Made by a program: the position numbers and the translations under genes
The notes under the pieces: generated by a model
Databases searched by the model: none
Told to the model about the DNA's origin: nothing
Seen by the model: only the letters and a program-made list of their open reading frames with translations
Shown here: in pieces, positions 13,131 to 22,800 of the stretch
Layout of the letters: every line of letters begins with the position of its first letter
Numbering within the stretch: position 1 is the stretch's first letter
Origin: Diospyros lotus
Lineage: Eukaryota > Streptophyta > Magnoliopsida > Ericales > Ebenaceae
Length of the DNA: 64,000 nt
Direction: 5' to 3'
Assembly: GCF_014633365.1 (NCBI RefSeq)
Contig: NC_068352.1
Coordinates: 3,588,393 to 3,652,392 of the forward strand

Positions 13131-14330
13131 ATAAGAACAAATCTCTATTTGAGAAATATATTTTTGTATGAACTCGTATTCAATCTAGAGCTATTTTAGA
13201 ATACAATAAACATTCTTTATGTAGGGTACTAACAAACCCTATTTAGCAGAGAGGAAACTATTAAAACTCTCAATTTATAAAAAAGAAACTATTTAAACTA
13301 CAAAATTGAAAGAATAAGAAAATCAATTATGGAATAACAAACAGTGTTTGATATGTTATGAATGCAATTTTCTAGTATTAATTGTAATGTAAAAGATGAA
13401 GAACATGAATTTATTATTCTCACATGTATAAATATATACTTTACTCTTCCTTGTGTGTCTCAACTTTTTAACCTTTTAACATGATATAGGATATGATGGA
13501 CTTATATAGGATATGGCCATGAGTAGAAATGAATAGAGATCTAGAATTCAAGAAGCCGACTTCACCTAGTGAGACTTATAAGGCTTGTGATTGTTGTTGT
13601 TTTAGGTGTCCGTATAGTGTTATGTCCCTGCATTGTCGTAACTTTTTAAGAAAGTAATGTTTCAGGTGTCTTTAGTTTCCATACTCGTAGTTCCCGTAAT
13701 CTCCCATTTTGTGCTAAAAAAGAAGCCAACAGAGAGCGGAACTGACCATTCTTTCTGGAATAAGACGATCAGGGATGTTAGCTCTTTCAAGCTACAAAAG
13801 TTCATTCTCTTCTTTCTCAAGCATGGAGCAAAGGGATGAGGCAGGATCAGATTTGTCATTTCTGAACCAAAATGTCAATAAACACATCATCCAGATGGAA
13901 CTCTGGAGCTTACAGCCGATTACTTGACCTCATTCTTCATAGTGAAATGAGTTTAACCGATTGAGGCTTTTGTCAAACTTGACATTGGCTCTTATGTTAA
14001 TGATATTTGGTGATTTGGTGGATTGCAGGGAACCGTTGTTTAGGATTGGGCGATAAAATGCCAACTTACATGAAGCCTGTACGTCCTGGTGAGCTCTTAA
14101 GTTTCGTCCCTTCCTTCTTTTCGCCACCGGCTGAAGCTCCTTCCCCTGTACTGACTGAGGATGATGTGGTTGAGCGACCTCTGCCTCCTGTTACGGAGGG
14201 AGCGCCGGCTCCTAGCAACGGGCCGGCAGCAGCGGCGGCTCCAACCCCACCAAATGGGGAGGCTATGGTCCCTCCACCCTTCTTCCTTTCTCATCTTGCA
14301 GCCCTCCTTGCAACTCTTGTATTCCTGTGA
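1762..14330 (+). CDS. GDPDL: GDPDL / SHV3-like glycerophosphodiester phosphodiesterase-like protein, copy 1 (first exon not found)
   Basis: Spliced gene. Exons by family alignment and GT-AG sites: 1762-2055, 3983-4092, 4200-4701, 8359-8397, 8553-8837, 10264-10409, 11429-11912 and 14029-14330 (stop). All junction phases agree, giving about 719 residues without stops. It has two tandem GDPD-like domains (about residues 1-300 and 315-610), a Pro/Ala-rich linker and a hydrophobic tail ending LLATLVFL, typical of a GPI-anchor signal. SHV3-family proteins act at the plasma membrane/cell wall in cellulose and pectin organisation and root-hair growth (established). The GDPD catalytic His-Arg-Gly reads ARGG in domain 1 and SSEG in domain 2, so enzyme activity is doubtful. 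The signal-peptide exon was not found upstream; it may lie outside the window or have been lost to the Copia/Gypsy insertions. Intron 3 (4702-8358) hosts a hAT element with a nested solo LTR. The acceptor at 4200 was preferred over 4197 because the family reads NVQ-HDAF. Confidence 0.88.
2056..3982 (+). other. Large AT-rich intron of GDPDL copy 1
   Basis: The donor TTGTAAG at 2056 and acceptor CTATAG before 3983 bound a 1.9 kb intron. The part from about 2480 to 2985 is very AT-rich and imperfectly self-complementary, which suggests a decayed MITE, but no clean ends or target duplication could be fixed. No other gene is seen. Confidence 0.55.
5171..8255. mobile_element. hAT-type DNA element in GDPDL intron 3, split by a solo LTR
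   Basis: Flanked by a perfect 8-bp duplication CTAGAGTT (5163-5170 and 8256-8263), the hallmark of hAT insertion. The ends read AGGAATGGCAATT on the left and, reverse-complemented, CTAGGGATGGCAATT on the right, matching hAT-like terminal inverted repeats. Without the nested LTR only about 0.5 kb remains and no transposase is visible, so it is non-autonomous. Its right part (8143-8255) is repeated at 19642-19754, which shows that it inserted before the segmental duplication. Confidence 0.85.
5329..7927 (+). mobile_element. Solo Gypsy LTR A (2.6 kb), nested in the hAT element
   Basis: It begins TATAATATCCTGAAAATT, a mutated version of the family start TGTAATACCCGAAAAATT seen at 55685, and ends in TGTTACA at 7921-7927. 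Inside are a TATA box (TATAAATA, 6067-6074) and the two family hairpins near 7519-7536 and 7551-7574. No internal retrotransposon region follows. The flanking duplication is eroded (about CAAAT / CAAAC). The mutated terminus and weak duplication suggest it is older than LTRs B, D and E. Confidence 0.75.
8915..9263. mobile_element. Small non-autonomous hAT-like element in a GDPDL intron (unit 1)
   Basis: 349 bp flanked by a perfect 8-bp duplication CCTTTCAG (8907-8914, 9264-9271). The left end TAGTCGGTCCTGGG and the GGGCC-rich body resemble the reverse complement of the element at 24280-25166. No coding capacity. The copy at 20416-20767 has the same flanks, so insertion preceded the segmental duplication. 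Confidence 0.65.
13098..13128. repeat. CT-dinucleotide microsatellite followed by poly-T
   Basis: A run of about 14 CT units, then a T-run, in the last intron of GDPDL copy 1. The equivalent position in unit 2 (about 25465-25495) is much shorter, so the tract differs between the two units. Confidence 0.85.
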
Positions 14331-16034
14331 AAGCAAATGTTGCAGCTCCATCACTTGGCATCCAAAATCCACAGATTCAAAGCAGCTGAGAAATTCTTAA
14401 TATTAGTAGCATTCATCTTGTTTCTGCCTTTGTAATAATGTAAGCACGTTTCTCATGCTTCTCCCTGCATTTTATTTTTGAGAAACCACTCACTGTTAGC
14501 TGCAGGTTTCATAGTTGTGATCGTGTAAATGTGTTAATAATATACTCTGATGTGTATATGTAATATGTAAATGGGTATTTCTATTGCACCAACTTCTCCA
14601 CCTTGTGGGAATTGAGGGGTGGCCGTTTTTGTATATAGCCTTATCTTTATTTTTCGAATAGCCTACTCTGATGTGTAAATGTAATTAGGTTTAAACTTGG
14701 TTTGCTCCCTGAGCTTGCCTCTGTTTATCACCATCAGTTTTATCCAAAGTCAAGTGTGTCCTGTAGCTATGCTCGTCTTCAAATTTGTTTAAAACTTGTG
14801 AAACTTGCAAGGGTAGGGCTCGGTCTTCTGGCATATCTTTCGATGATGAAGCCAAACTTGATATTAGAGATAGAGCAAAAAATTACATGCAATAAATGAG
14901 ATGACCTATTTCTTGAAAATCATGTCTTTACATAGTCACATCGTGCGAATGGGAGGGCAACAATTGTGTCACATGAAATGTTAGATTCTAGCCTATAGGT
15001 CAGTTTGGACTAGTGGCGGTCTAGGCTTGAATTGGGTAGATCCAGTTATTCAAATTGAGTCAGGACCTGGACTCAAATTTAAATATTTTAGGACAGGTGT
15101 TGTCTCGAAAAGACCTCAAAGAAGAATACTTTAGTAATTTCCTGTAAAGCTATAATACCCAATCATCCTTCATTGTTTCAATTGTTGATGATTCTTTTGG
15201 AGCCATCAACAGCCATTGCGGAGGCAAGGAGATGGGTTAACAAATCACTCACTGCTGCAGTATACATTTGACACAATGCTCAAGTTATAATATTATTGAA
15301 TTTTCATTAGGAAAAAAAAAAAACTATAATCCCTTAAAAGAGTACTTCAAATAAGTGCAAAATAATTTAAGAAAATATATATATATATATATATATATTT
15401 TATAAATAAGTGATGCTAAACCAAGTGTTATTGTCTAGATACAACAATAAATTTATTTATAATAGAAGAGTATTGATCGTAGTCTGCAAGTGACCTGCAA
15501 GAAAGAAAATTGGTTAAGAGCGCGAATGAGCTTTCGTGCGAACTCTATGATGTTTAAGTTAGTATCTTGATTTGAGAGTAGACAACAAAACCAAGGATAT
15601 TTATATTTGATATAATTAAAAGGGTTACTTGTCTAAGTGGGCATATTTAATGACAACTACCTGCTCATAAAGCACAATATTTTTTACCTTAATTGTTATA
15701 ATATTAAAAATATATTTTGTTACAATACCATAAATAATATGGAACCAATTAATTAAGTTCAATGACAATAAGATTAAAAAATACTCAAGAAACTCTTGGA
15801 ATTAATGATCCTTTAGACGTACTTAAAGAGGGCATTGAGGAGTAGAAGTTGCGTTTTAATAAATTATATTTCATTACAAACATGCAATATTCTCACCTCA
15901 ACTATTAGTTTATCACAATATTACGAAGATATTTTCACAATATTTTAGTATGTCGTCTATAAATATTTTGAAAATGAATCAAGTCGAACGACAGACTGAT
16001 CAGAGATCACCGAAGAAACTCTCAAAGCTCTTTC
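14331..16034. other. GDPDL copy 1 3' flank and intergenic spacer
   Basis: The first few hundred bases presumably hold the 3' UTR. The remainder is AT-rich, with an A-run near 15310 and a TA repeat near 15379-15399. A TATAAATA box at 15958-15965 lies about 70 bp before the ATG of the peptide copy at 16035. No further gene seen. Unit 2 repeats this region at 26748-28427. Confidence 0.6.
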
Positions 16035-16392
16035 ATGATGAGGTCATGTGTAATGTTAGTGTGGGTGTTGCTTCTAGCGGCATTTACAACTAAGTTCAAG
16101 TTGGATTTTGCTACTCCTAGTGCTTGAAGTCTTCCTCCGAAAGATTTGAACTGGATGGATGGTGATCGTACGTATTATTTCTTAAACATTTAAGGTTACT
16201 TTATTGATTATTGTTAATTCAACTTTTAATTATTAACTAAGTGAAAGTGATATCTAATTTGTCAACTTTTGTTAAATGAGCACATCTTACTTCACAAACT
16301 GGTATGCGCCAAACCAACATTGTTGTGTCTGTGATGTGGCAGCGAGGTCGTCGATGTGCGTGAAGTGCTGTTTTGAGCTGAATGAAGGTTGA
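16035..16392 (+). pseudogene. Cysteine-rich secreted peptide, copy P1 (broken)
   Basis: Two-exon gene of the local peptide family. Exon 1 (16035-16167) encodes a signal-peptide-like start (MMRSCVMLVWVLLLAAF) and, after an in-frame TGA at 16125-16127, the family stretch SLPPKDLN; it ends at a GTACGT donor. Exon 2 (about 16286-16392) encodes NWYAPNQHCCVC, then eight residues, then C-VK-CC and ends ELNEG-stop, keeping the family spacing CC-x-C-x8-C-x2-CC. Two defects mark it as a pseudogene: the stop in exon 1 (CAA in its paralogues) and loss of the acceptor (CACAT where the unit 2 copy has CACAG). A TATAAATA box lies 70 bp upstream of the ATG. Confidence 0.7.
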
Positions 16393-16561
16393 GAAGTAAG
16401 GTGTTAAGGAAAAAGAGGAACAAAAATTAAGGGTAGTTAAAAGGATGTGTTTAAAGTTATGAATGTAATAAAATGATAAAGTTGATTAGTATATCAATCT
16501 CTTTTTAGCATTAAAGACTATTCGGTTTATGTTATAAATATCGTCGAGAAGATTAACCTAT

Positions 16562-16685
16562 CACCACAAAAAGATGCATTTAGTGACCGAATGCAAAATT
16601 TGGTCTCTAAATCATCAGAGATAGAATTAGAGACGAAATTTCATAAGTCTCTAAACTTTTTTTTATAACTTTTGTTCTTGTAGTG
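16562..16685. mobile_element. Short CACTA-like MITE (unit 1)
   Basis: About 124 bp with ends CACCACAAAAAG and, reverse-complemented, CACTACAAGAACAAAAG, and a body with 'ggtctctaaatc ... gagacgaaattt'. This resembles small CACTA/Spm-type non-autonomous elements. The target duplication is not clear. A second copy at 28944-29067 shows it predates the segmental duplication. Confidence 0.55.
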
Positions 16686-17650
16686 GTTTTTTTCACCAAG
16701 TTGTTAGCTCTCTAGTACTTTTAGCTCAAGTTTGCAGAGGGCCATGGTGGTGGCCAGTGATGATAAGGAAAACGGTGGCAATGCAATGGGGTCTTGGCGG
16801 TCACCACCATCAACAGCGAAGCTACGTACAACCAAGGGTAGGCCCACACTGGAATTTTAAAAAATTTACTGTATATCATATTTTAATAATTTTTTTTCCT
16901 AAATGCCCACTAACTCGGCCACCTCACCACCCAACCTTCATTTTTTCGTCTCTGAGCTTGTCAAAACTCGGGTACGCAATTGAATTGGAGATTAGTGATT
17001 GAACAACAGTTTTCCATGAAATTTGTCAGGACTTAGTTATGCAATCGAATTAAAAATTAATGATTGAACAACAATTTAGTTGTGTATATTGAAAAATAAA
17101 TATTTAATAAAACTGATAACGATATTATTATGCGACGTTATTAAAATATGAAAATGTGTCGATTGTATAATTTATTGATATATATTTTTTAATATTATAT
17201 TATTTAAAAAAAATTATACTATTTAATTTTTGCCCACCCTGCTTAAAATTTTTGGCTCCTCTCTTGAACACCATCAATCGTGACACATATTAGAGGTGGG
17301 GATCGATGGCTTCTTCATGAAGGATAACAAAGAGGCAATTTAGCAGTGGCAATGTAGCGATGTTGGCCCAAGAAACACGAAGAAAGAGGCAAAGGCGGTG
17401 GTTGAGGTGACTATCATTGGTCAAGAAGACAATGGTGGTTTGGTGGCCTCGCAACTGTGTAGAGATCAGCAGTAGCAATGGTGGAATGACAATAGTGACG
17501 GTGGTGACGAGTGATGGGCGGCAACATTGAGGGTTGTCGGAGAAGAAGAGATTTCAGAGAGCTCTAGTGGGATGCAATCCAAGCCCATCTTTACAATAGG
17601 ATTTGTGCTAATTGGGATGGAGCCTACCCAATTGACAGCTTTCACACCTC

Positions 17651-17680
17651 TTTTTTTTTTTTTTTTTTTGGGGGGGGGGG
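17651..17680. repeat. Poly-T/poly-G homopolymer block
   Basis: About twenty T followed by about ten G. It sits in a stretch (roughly 16810-17865) that has no clear counterpart in unit 2. This may be an insertion in unit 1 or a deletion in unit 2. Confidence 0.8.
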
Positions 17681-18142
17681 TAACGTCCCATTACGAGCGC
17701 CCTCATTTATTGACCCCAAAGTACGGTGAATGAGTTAAATCAGGAAATCTGATAGCGCTTTGGTTTCGATCCCAAAGCAACACTCTGATCATGATGGAGG
17801 AGGCTCCAAACGAGATCACCAGAACCATCAAGCTATTGGCCTTGGGGCTTTCTCACGTCTAAAGCATAAGAATGTCCTTAAATTTTGTCATTTTAATCGT
17901 GTGATACCCTCAACTTAGACTTTGACCCATTATATTTCTTAATTATTTAATTTTATAACAATTAGATATCTCTTTATCTAGTTATGCAACACGCAGAGTC
18001 ACGTAATTTGACATGAAAAATAGAGAGCGCAACGCCCAGTTGATAGCTTTCTCACTTTTTAATTTATTTGAAAAATTGTAAATTGCCCCAATTTGGGATC
18101 CTTGGGGCAAGTACAAGCCATAAATCAATCTCCATTGAGGTT

Positions 18143-19279
18143 TCATTCAAGGTCGCAGCATAAAACACACTTTGGTGGAGTTGCTGAAGCATTGCAGAGA
18201 CAACAAGTCTCCCATGGCGGACAAGTGGTGGTGTTGGCGCAAACTGCTCATTCAATAAAAATTTAGAAATAAATATTAATTAGAAGCTTAATTAATACTC
18301 AATAATATTAAAGTAATATATTTATATGTTTAGATAGCCTTTGTTAAAATGAGTAAGATAAGATTTTATTAAGATAAGATTGAAATGTTTTTTGAACTAA
18401 GATATGAAATTGTTAAAATAAGCTTGGAAATTATTCTAAAATTTTTATCAGATTGTTTGTTAAATTTTGTAGAATACACTAGAATTGCACTTTTTATGAG
18501 ATAGATGAGATATGAGACATTTTTTCTTATTTGTAAAATTCTTGATAAATTTATTTGGAGAGAAAAAAAAAATTATCTCTAAATAAATTTATTTGTAAAA
18601 TTCCATATAAAAAGTTACGTGACTTTTTTCAGTGTGTTGTGGGATAAATTTAATAAATATAATGAAAAACACTTTTGTTTGGAATGCATTGCATATTTCA
18701 CTTTTTTCAACCCATATATTGGTTAGATAGTATTTATTAATTAAGATATGGGTTAAAAAAATTAGGATATAGAAAGTATTCTAGACAAAAGTATTTTTCA
18801 TTATATTTATTAAATTTATCTGGTAACTCACTGAAAAGAAATCACATGACTTCTTATCTAGGTATATTTAGATAAATTTATTTTTTCTTTTTCTAGATAA
18901 ATTTATCTGACACCTTATAGATAAGAAAAAAATGACCTATATGCTCCCCAATGCATTTAAAAAAATTTAATAAATAGTCTGATAGAAATCTTAGAATACT
19001 TCTCAGCATTATTTTGACCATTTCATATTAGTTCGAAAATTATTTCAACTTTATTTTGATACAACTTTATCTTGCTTGTTTTAACAAACACTACCTTAAG
19101 AAATAGACTAATGAAATGAGAGGATAGAAGAAGTAGTAATACATGCGGTTACGAAATTCATAATCATCATCTGGGCGGTTCAAGTCTTTAGAAGGAAGAC
19201 TTCGGCCACTATGTAGCTCCAATTCGATTGAAAACACCATTAGAAACAACATTAACACTGGCACTGCATATGACTTCAT
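18143..19279 (-). CDS. Cysteine-rich secreted peptide, copy P2 (intact; granulin-half-like)
   Basis: Exon 1 is 19153-19279: 42 codons beginning MKSYAVPVLMLFLMVF (hydrophobic signal peptide, about 25 residues), then SLPSKDLNRPDDDYEF, with a GTAACC donor in phase 1. Exon 2 is 18143-18243: an acceptor GAGCAG, then 32 residues with eight cysteines spaced C-x5-C-x5-CC-x-C-x8-C-x2-CC, stop TGA. The joined product is 75 residues, open throughout. The module starts C-x5-CPPWETCC, like the N-terminal half of plant granulin domains (CPxxxTCC...CC), which normally sit at the C terminus of RD21-type proteases; that assignment is inference. The 909-bp intron is mostly a MITE (18333-19095). A TATATAAG box lies about 75 bp upstream of the ATG (19354-19361). 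No function is known. Confidence 0.68.
18333..19095. mobile_element. Tourist/PIF-like MITE in the P2 intron (unit 1)
   Basis: Flanked by TTA on both sides (18330-18332 and 19096-19098). The terminal inverted repeats read GATAGCCTTTGTTAAAAT on the left and, reverse-complemented, GGTAGTGTTTGTTAAAAC on the right. The body is AT-rich with internal inverted repeats (for example TAGATAAATTTAT near 18870-18910). No coding capacity. The unit 2 copy is 31065-31804. Confidence 0.7.
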
Positions 19280-19857
19280 TGTGATTCCTTCCTATGACAA
19301 GTATAGATCAAGAGGTTTGTAAGCGATATTTGATCTGTCTATCTGTCTTATAACTTATATAGTCCAAAATTATATATAAGTAATGTGTTAAAATGTTTTC
19401 AAAATCTCCCCTTTTTGGGTTTGTTGGGTCTTTAATATGGTGATATATGTCACTAAATATGCCTATTTGGAAGCAATTGGTTGTCCAACACAACTGCTAC
19501 CCACTTACCAAATATAGGCTATTTTCAAGTTTTGAGAATCAACCTATTAAACAAACAATAAATGAGCTTTTAATGAATTTTAAACAAATTATAAATAAGT
19601 TTGTTTGAGAATATAAATGAACCGAACATGTATCACAATATTACATAATATATATAAGGATTCTGGTTCGGGCTGGGCAGTACTATCCCCACCCGTGCCC
19701 ACTTTGACCCCGAATTGCCACTTTGACCGGATGGGTACAAATTGCCATCCCTAGCTAGAGTTGATTTGTTGAAGTTGCTGCTTGAAATTGTTTCTAATCG
19801 TTCCTATACATCTGCTCATGCTAAAACATATATATATTTTTTTTGCTGAAAATGCAG

Positions 19858-22800
19858 GCTGCTTCTCCCACATAGGTAAACGCATGAAAGCACAAGGTAC
19901 ACCACTACTGTAGTGCCTCATTCTTATGAATGGATTCTGCTCTTTACGTTTTCATGTGTCAGTGTTATAAGTCCGTATTGTTTTTTTCTTATATTTTGAT
20001 GCATCATTTGTGAATAGTTATTAAATATTTGTTTTGGCCTGTTCTTGGTTCAGCAAACCCTTTGGTTATCTCATCAGAAGGATCAAGTGGTTACTACCCT
20101 GGTTGTACTGATTTGGCTTATCAGAGGGCCATTTCAGGTGGTGTAGATGTTCTTGACTGTCCTGTTCAAATGTCAAAGGATGGGATACCAGTTTGCTTGG
20201 GCTCTATTAACCTCTTAGATAAGACAAATGTTGCTGAGTCAAATTTCAAAAACCTTATATTACAAATTCCAGAACTTGAGGGAGTCACGGGAATATTTAC
20301 TTTCAGTCTAACATGGAGTGAGATTCAGAGTTTGAAACGTAAGTTGAACCACTGGTTTCTTTTCTTCTTGTTGTGTGTGGAGATTCTTCAGCCTATTAAT
20401 TTATTTGCCTTTCAGTAGTCGGTCCTGGGTTTTCTAATTCGCAGGACAAATTTTCTCATGCGCCCCTTTATACAAATTAAAAAAAAATAAAAATATATCA
20501 ATTAATTAATTTTATTAAAATTATAAGAATTTATAAAAAATAAGGACGAATAGTTTGGGGCCTCATGAAAATCTTTTCTTTCTCATTACGTTTCTTCTTG
20601 AGATCGATAATTGATTGTTTGACTTCCCTTTTCATTGACAGGGTACGAGCGGCAACTTCTTTTGTTAATTTTTTTTTAATTTTTTATACACATATATACA
20701 TAAACTTAAAAAAAATATTTGGGCCCCGAGCTATAGCCCTGGTAGCCCTGGCCCAACGCTTGCTCTGCCTTTCAGATAAGGAAACATGCAATGTTTTCTG
20801 TGTGCTTCATCATGGTGAGGACTGAGGAACTTTCATGAGGAGCATTACTTTAGGGAACAATGTTTATATTTCCACTATTTAACTCGTTGTTATACTCTGG
20901 ACTGGCTAATTACCAGTTTATCTGACAGAACCATGTCATACGATGCATGCTAGAACACTAAAATGCAGGCAAGTTCTTGTGTTGTAACTCACACCCTATC
21001 AGGACATGTTTCAGATCCAGGTCGTGATAGGTAGTGTAGAACAATAAGCGCATTTTCAAACCTGATATCGATTCAAGACCAGGTCAAATTATAACTCACA
21101 CCCTATTACGTTTTGTGATATTTTATATGACTATACAAGCTTGCTCAAGTTGATCAGTCATACTGTTCTCATGATCTTTTATGTGACCACACTAGCCTGC
21201 TCAAGTCAATCACTCATTCCATCCCCTAAGCAACTTACATTAACTGGTTCAGTTATAGCCATAACCGGGTGGAGGTTGGACAATATAGTTGGTTATTGCA
21301 AACTTTTCATTAATGCAACTTTTGGTGTCATCATCTTTGCTGTTTTGAAACTTTAAGACACCCTACAAAGATCCAAGATAACTACCAAGAAGTGTGAAAT
21401 GGAAATGATTTTGGGCTTGATAGAAAATAGTTGTGTAGTTGAAAACTTGGATTTTATAGAATCGAGTTCATCGCTTAGGAAAGTTGTCATCTTTCCTCTA
21501 CATTTTTAATTTATCACTTTTCTGTGGATTAAATTTTCCTTCTGATTCTTGTCATAGATGTTTCAGGTGGCAATAGTAGTACCAGTTGCTAAATTGAACA
21601 TTTGCCATGTTTTTCCCATTTCTTAGAATTTGTATGCACTTGATTTACTGATTTTCATCCTCCTTTCTTACTTATGTAGAAGAAATTGCCAACAGTGCTT
21701 TTTTTTTTTTTTTATTGTGATTAATGGTTGTAGCACCATAACATGATTCTCTCTCTTGTTTTTGCTGCAGCTGAAATGTCAAAACCATATGCACAACTTT
21801 ACAATTTGTATCGTAATCCAAAATTCAGTGAGGATGTTAAGCTCATGACATTGTCTGAATTTCTGGTCCTCGCAAATAATGCTAATTCTGTTTCTGGTGT
21901 ATTGATCAGCATAGAAGTAAGTTTGCCATAATTGTCCTTCTCTGTTTTTTTTTCTAAACAATTTCTAAGGAATTCTCACATTAGTGAGTCTATATTTGTC
22001 ACTCGTGGAATACAGATGAGCTTCCTGGATTTGTTTGCATGATTCTTGGCGATATAGAGATTGAGATGAAAATGTTGAATATATGCTTGGGTTTTCAACC
22101 TAAAAAAATATTTTTATAATGACTTTGTAGTGCCAAAAGAACACTGCAAAGTGATTAAGAAATGAAAACAATTGGAAAGAACTCGGACAACATTGCCAAG
22201 TCATCTTTTTTATTCATTTGGCGTCTTTGAGGTGTCTTTAAAATTTGATTAATACTTCACATTTGAGTGAGGGGTAGAACAGCTAGTGGGATTAAGGTTC
22301 GTAATTGTTGTTGTCAATTCTTCACATTTAGGGGAGCAAGAATCATATAATGGTTACTTCCACACTGTTTTGTGCATGATTCTGAAAATTCTATCACTTT
22401 CTAAAGAGTCGCCTCTAAAATTAGTGAGTAGATTTTTTATTCATGTTCAGTCACCATATACATAATTTCCTACATAACTTTATGGTTGCAATACATTGGG
22501 CATAAAAAATTAGTTTTGTGCATGATTCTGAAAATTCTACCTGCACGGAACACTCTAAAACTAAAAAATTAGTTTTGTGAGTTGCCTTCTATCTCTTCAA
22601 AAGGTGATAATAACTCCTAACTTACGGCAAAACTTAGTTCACGACTGGACCAAAACGACGACATATCTTAATTACATTGAGTAGGGTCCACTACATGAAT
22701 TCTAGATCCCCAGTCGGACCACACACTCTGTAATTAATATAGTTTCTTCTTGTTGTGCTGTTGCATGCATTTACAATTAACAACAATAAAGAAAAGAGGA

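Larger units (their letters stand above)
8143..19641. repeat. Tandem segmental duplication, unit 1 (11.5 kb)
   Basis: This segment is repeated directly as unit 2 from 19642 with an offset near 11,500 bp and high identity across exons, introns and transposons. The left edge lies inside the hAT element and the right edge is just beyond the minus-strand peptide gene. At the junction, TACA is common to the left-edge sequence (tgTACAtaat), the right-edge sequence (atTACAaaga, 32350s) and the join (atTACAtaat, 19640s), so the breakpoint has 4 bp of microhomology. Confidence 0.9.

Noticed and set aside
14097..14400. Open frames on the minus strand and in another plus frame over the last GDPDL exon
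   Set aside because: Shadows of the real Pro-rich, GC-richer exon (14029-14330); no family match.
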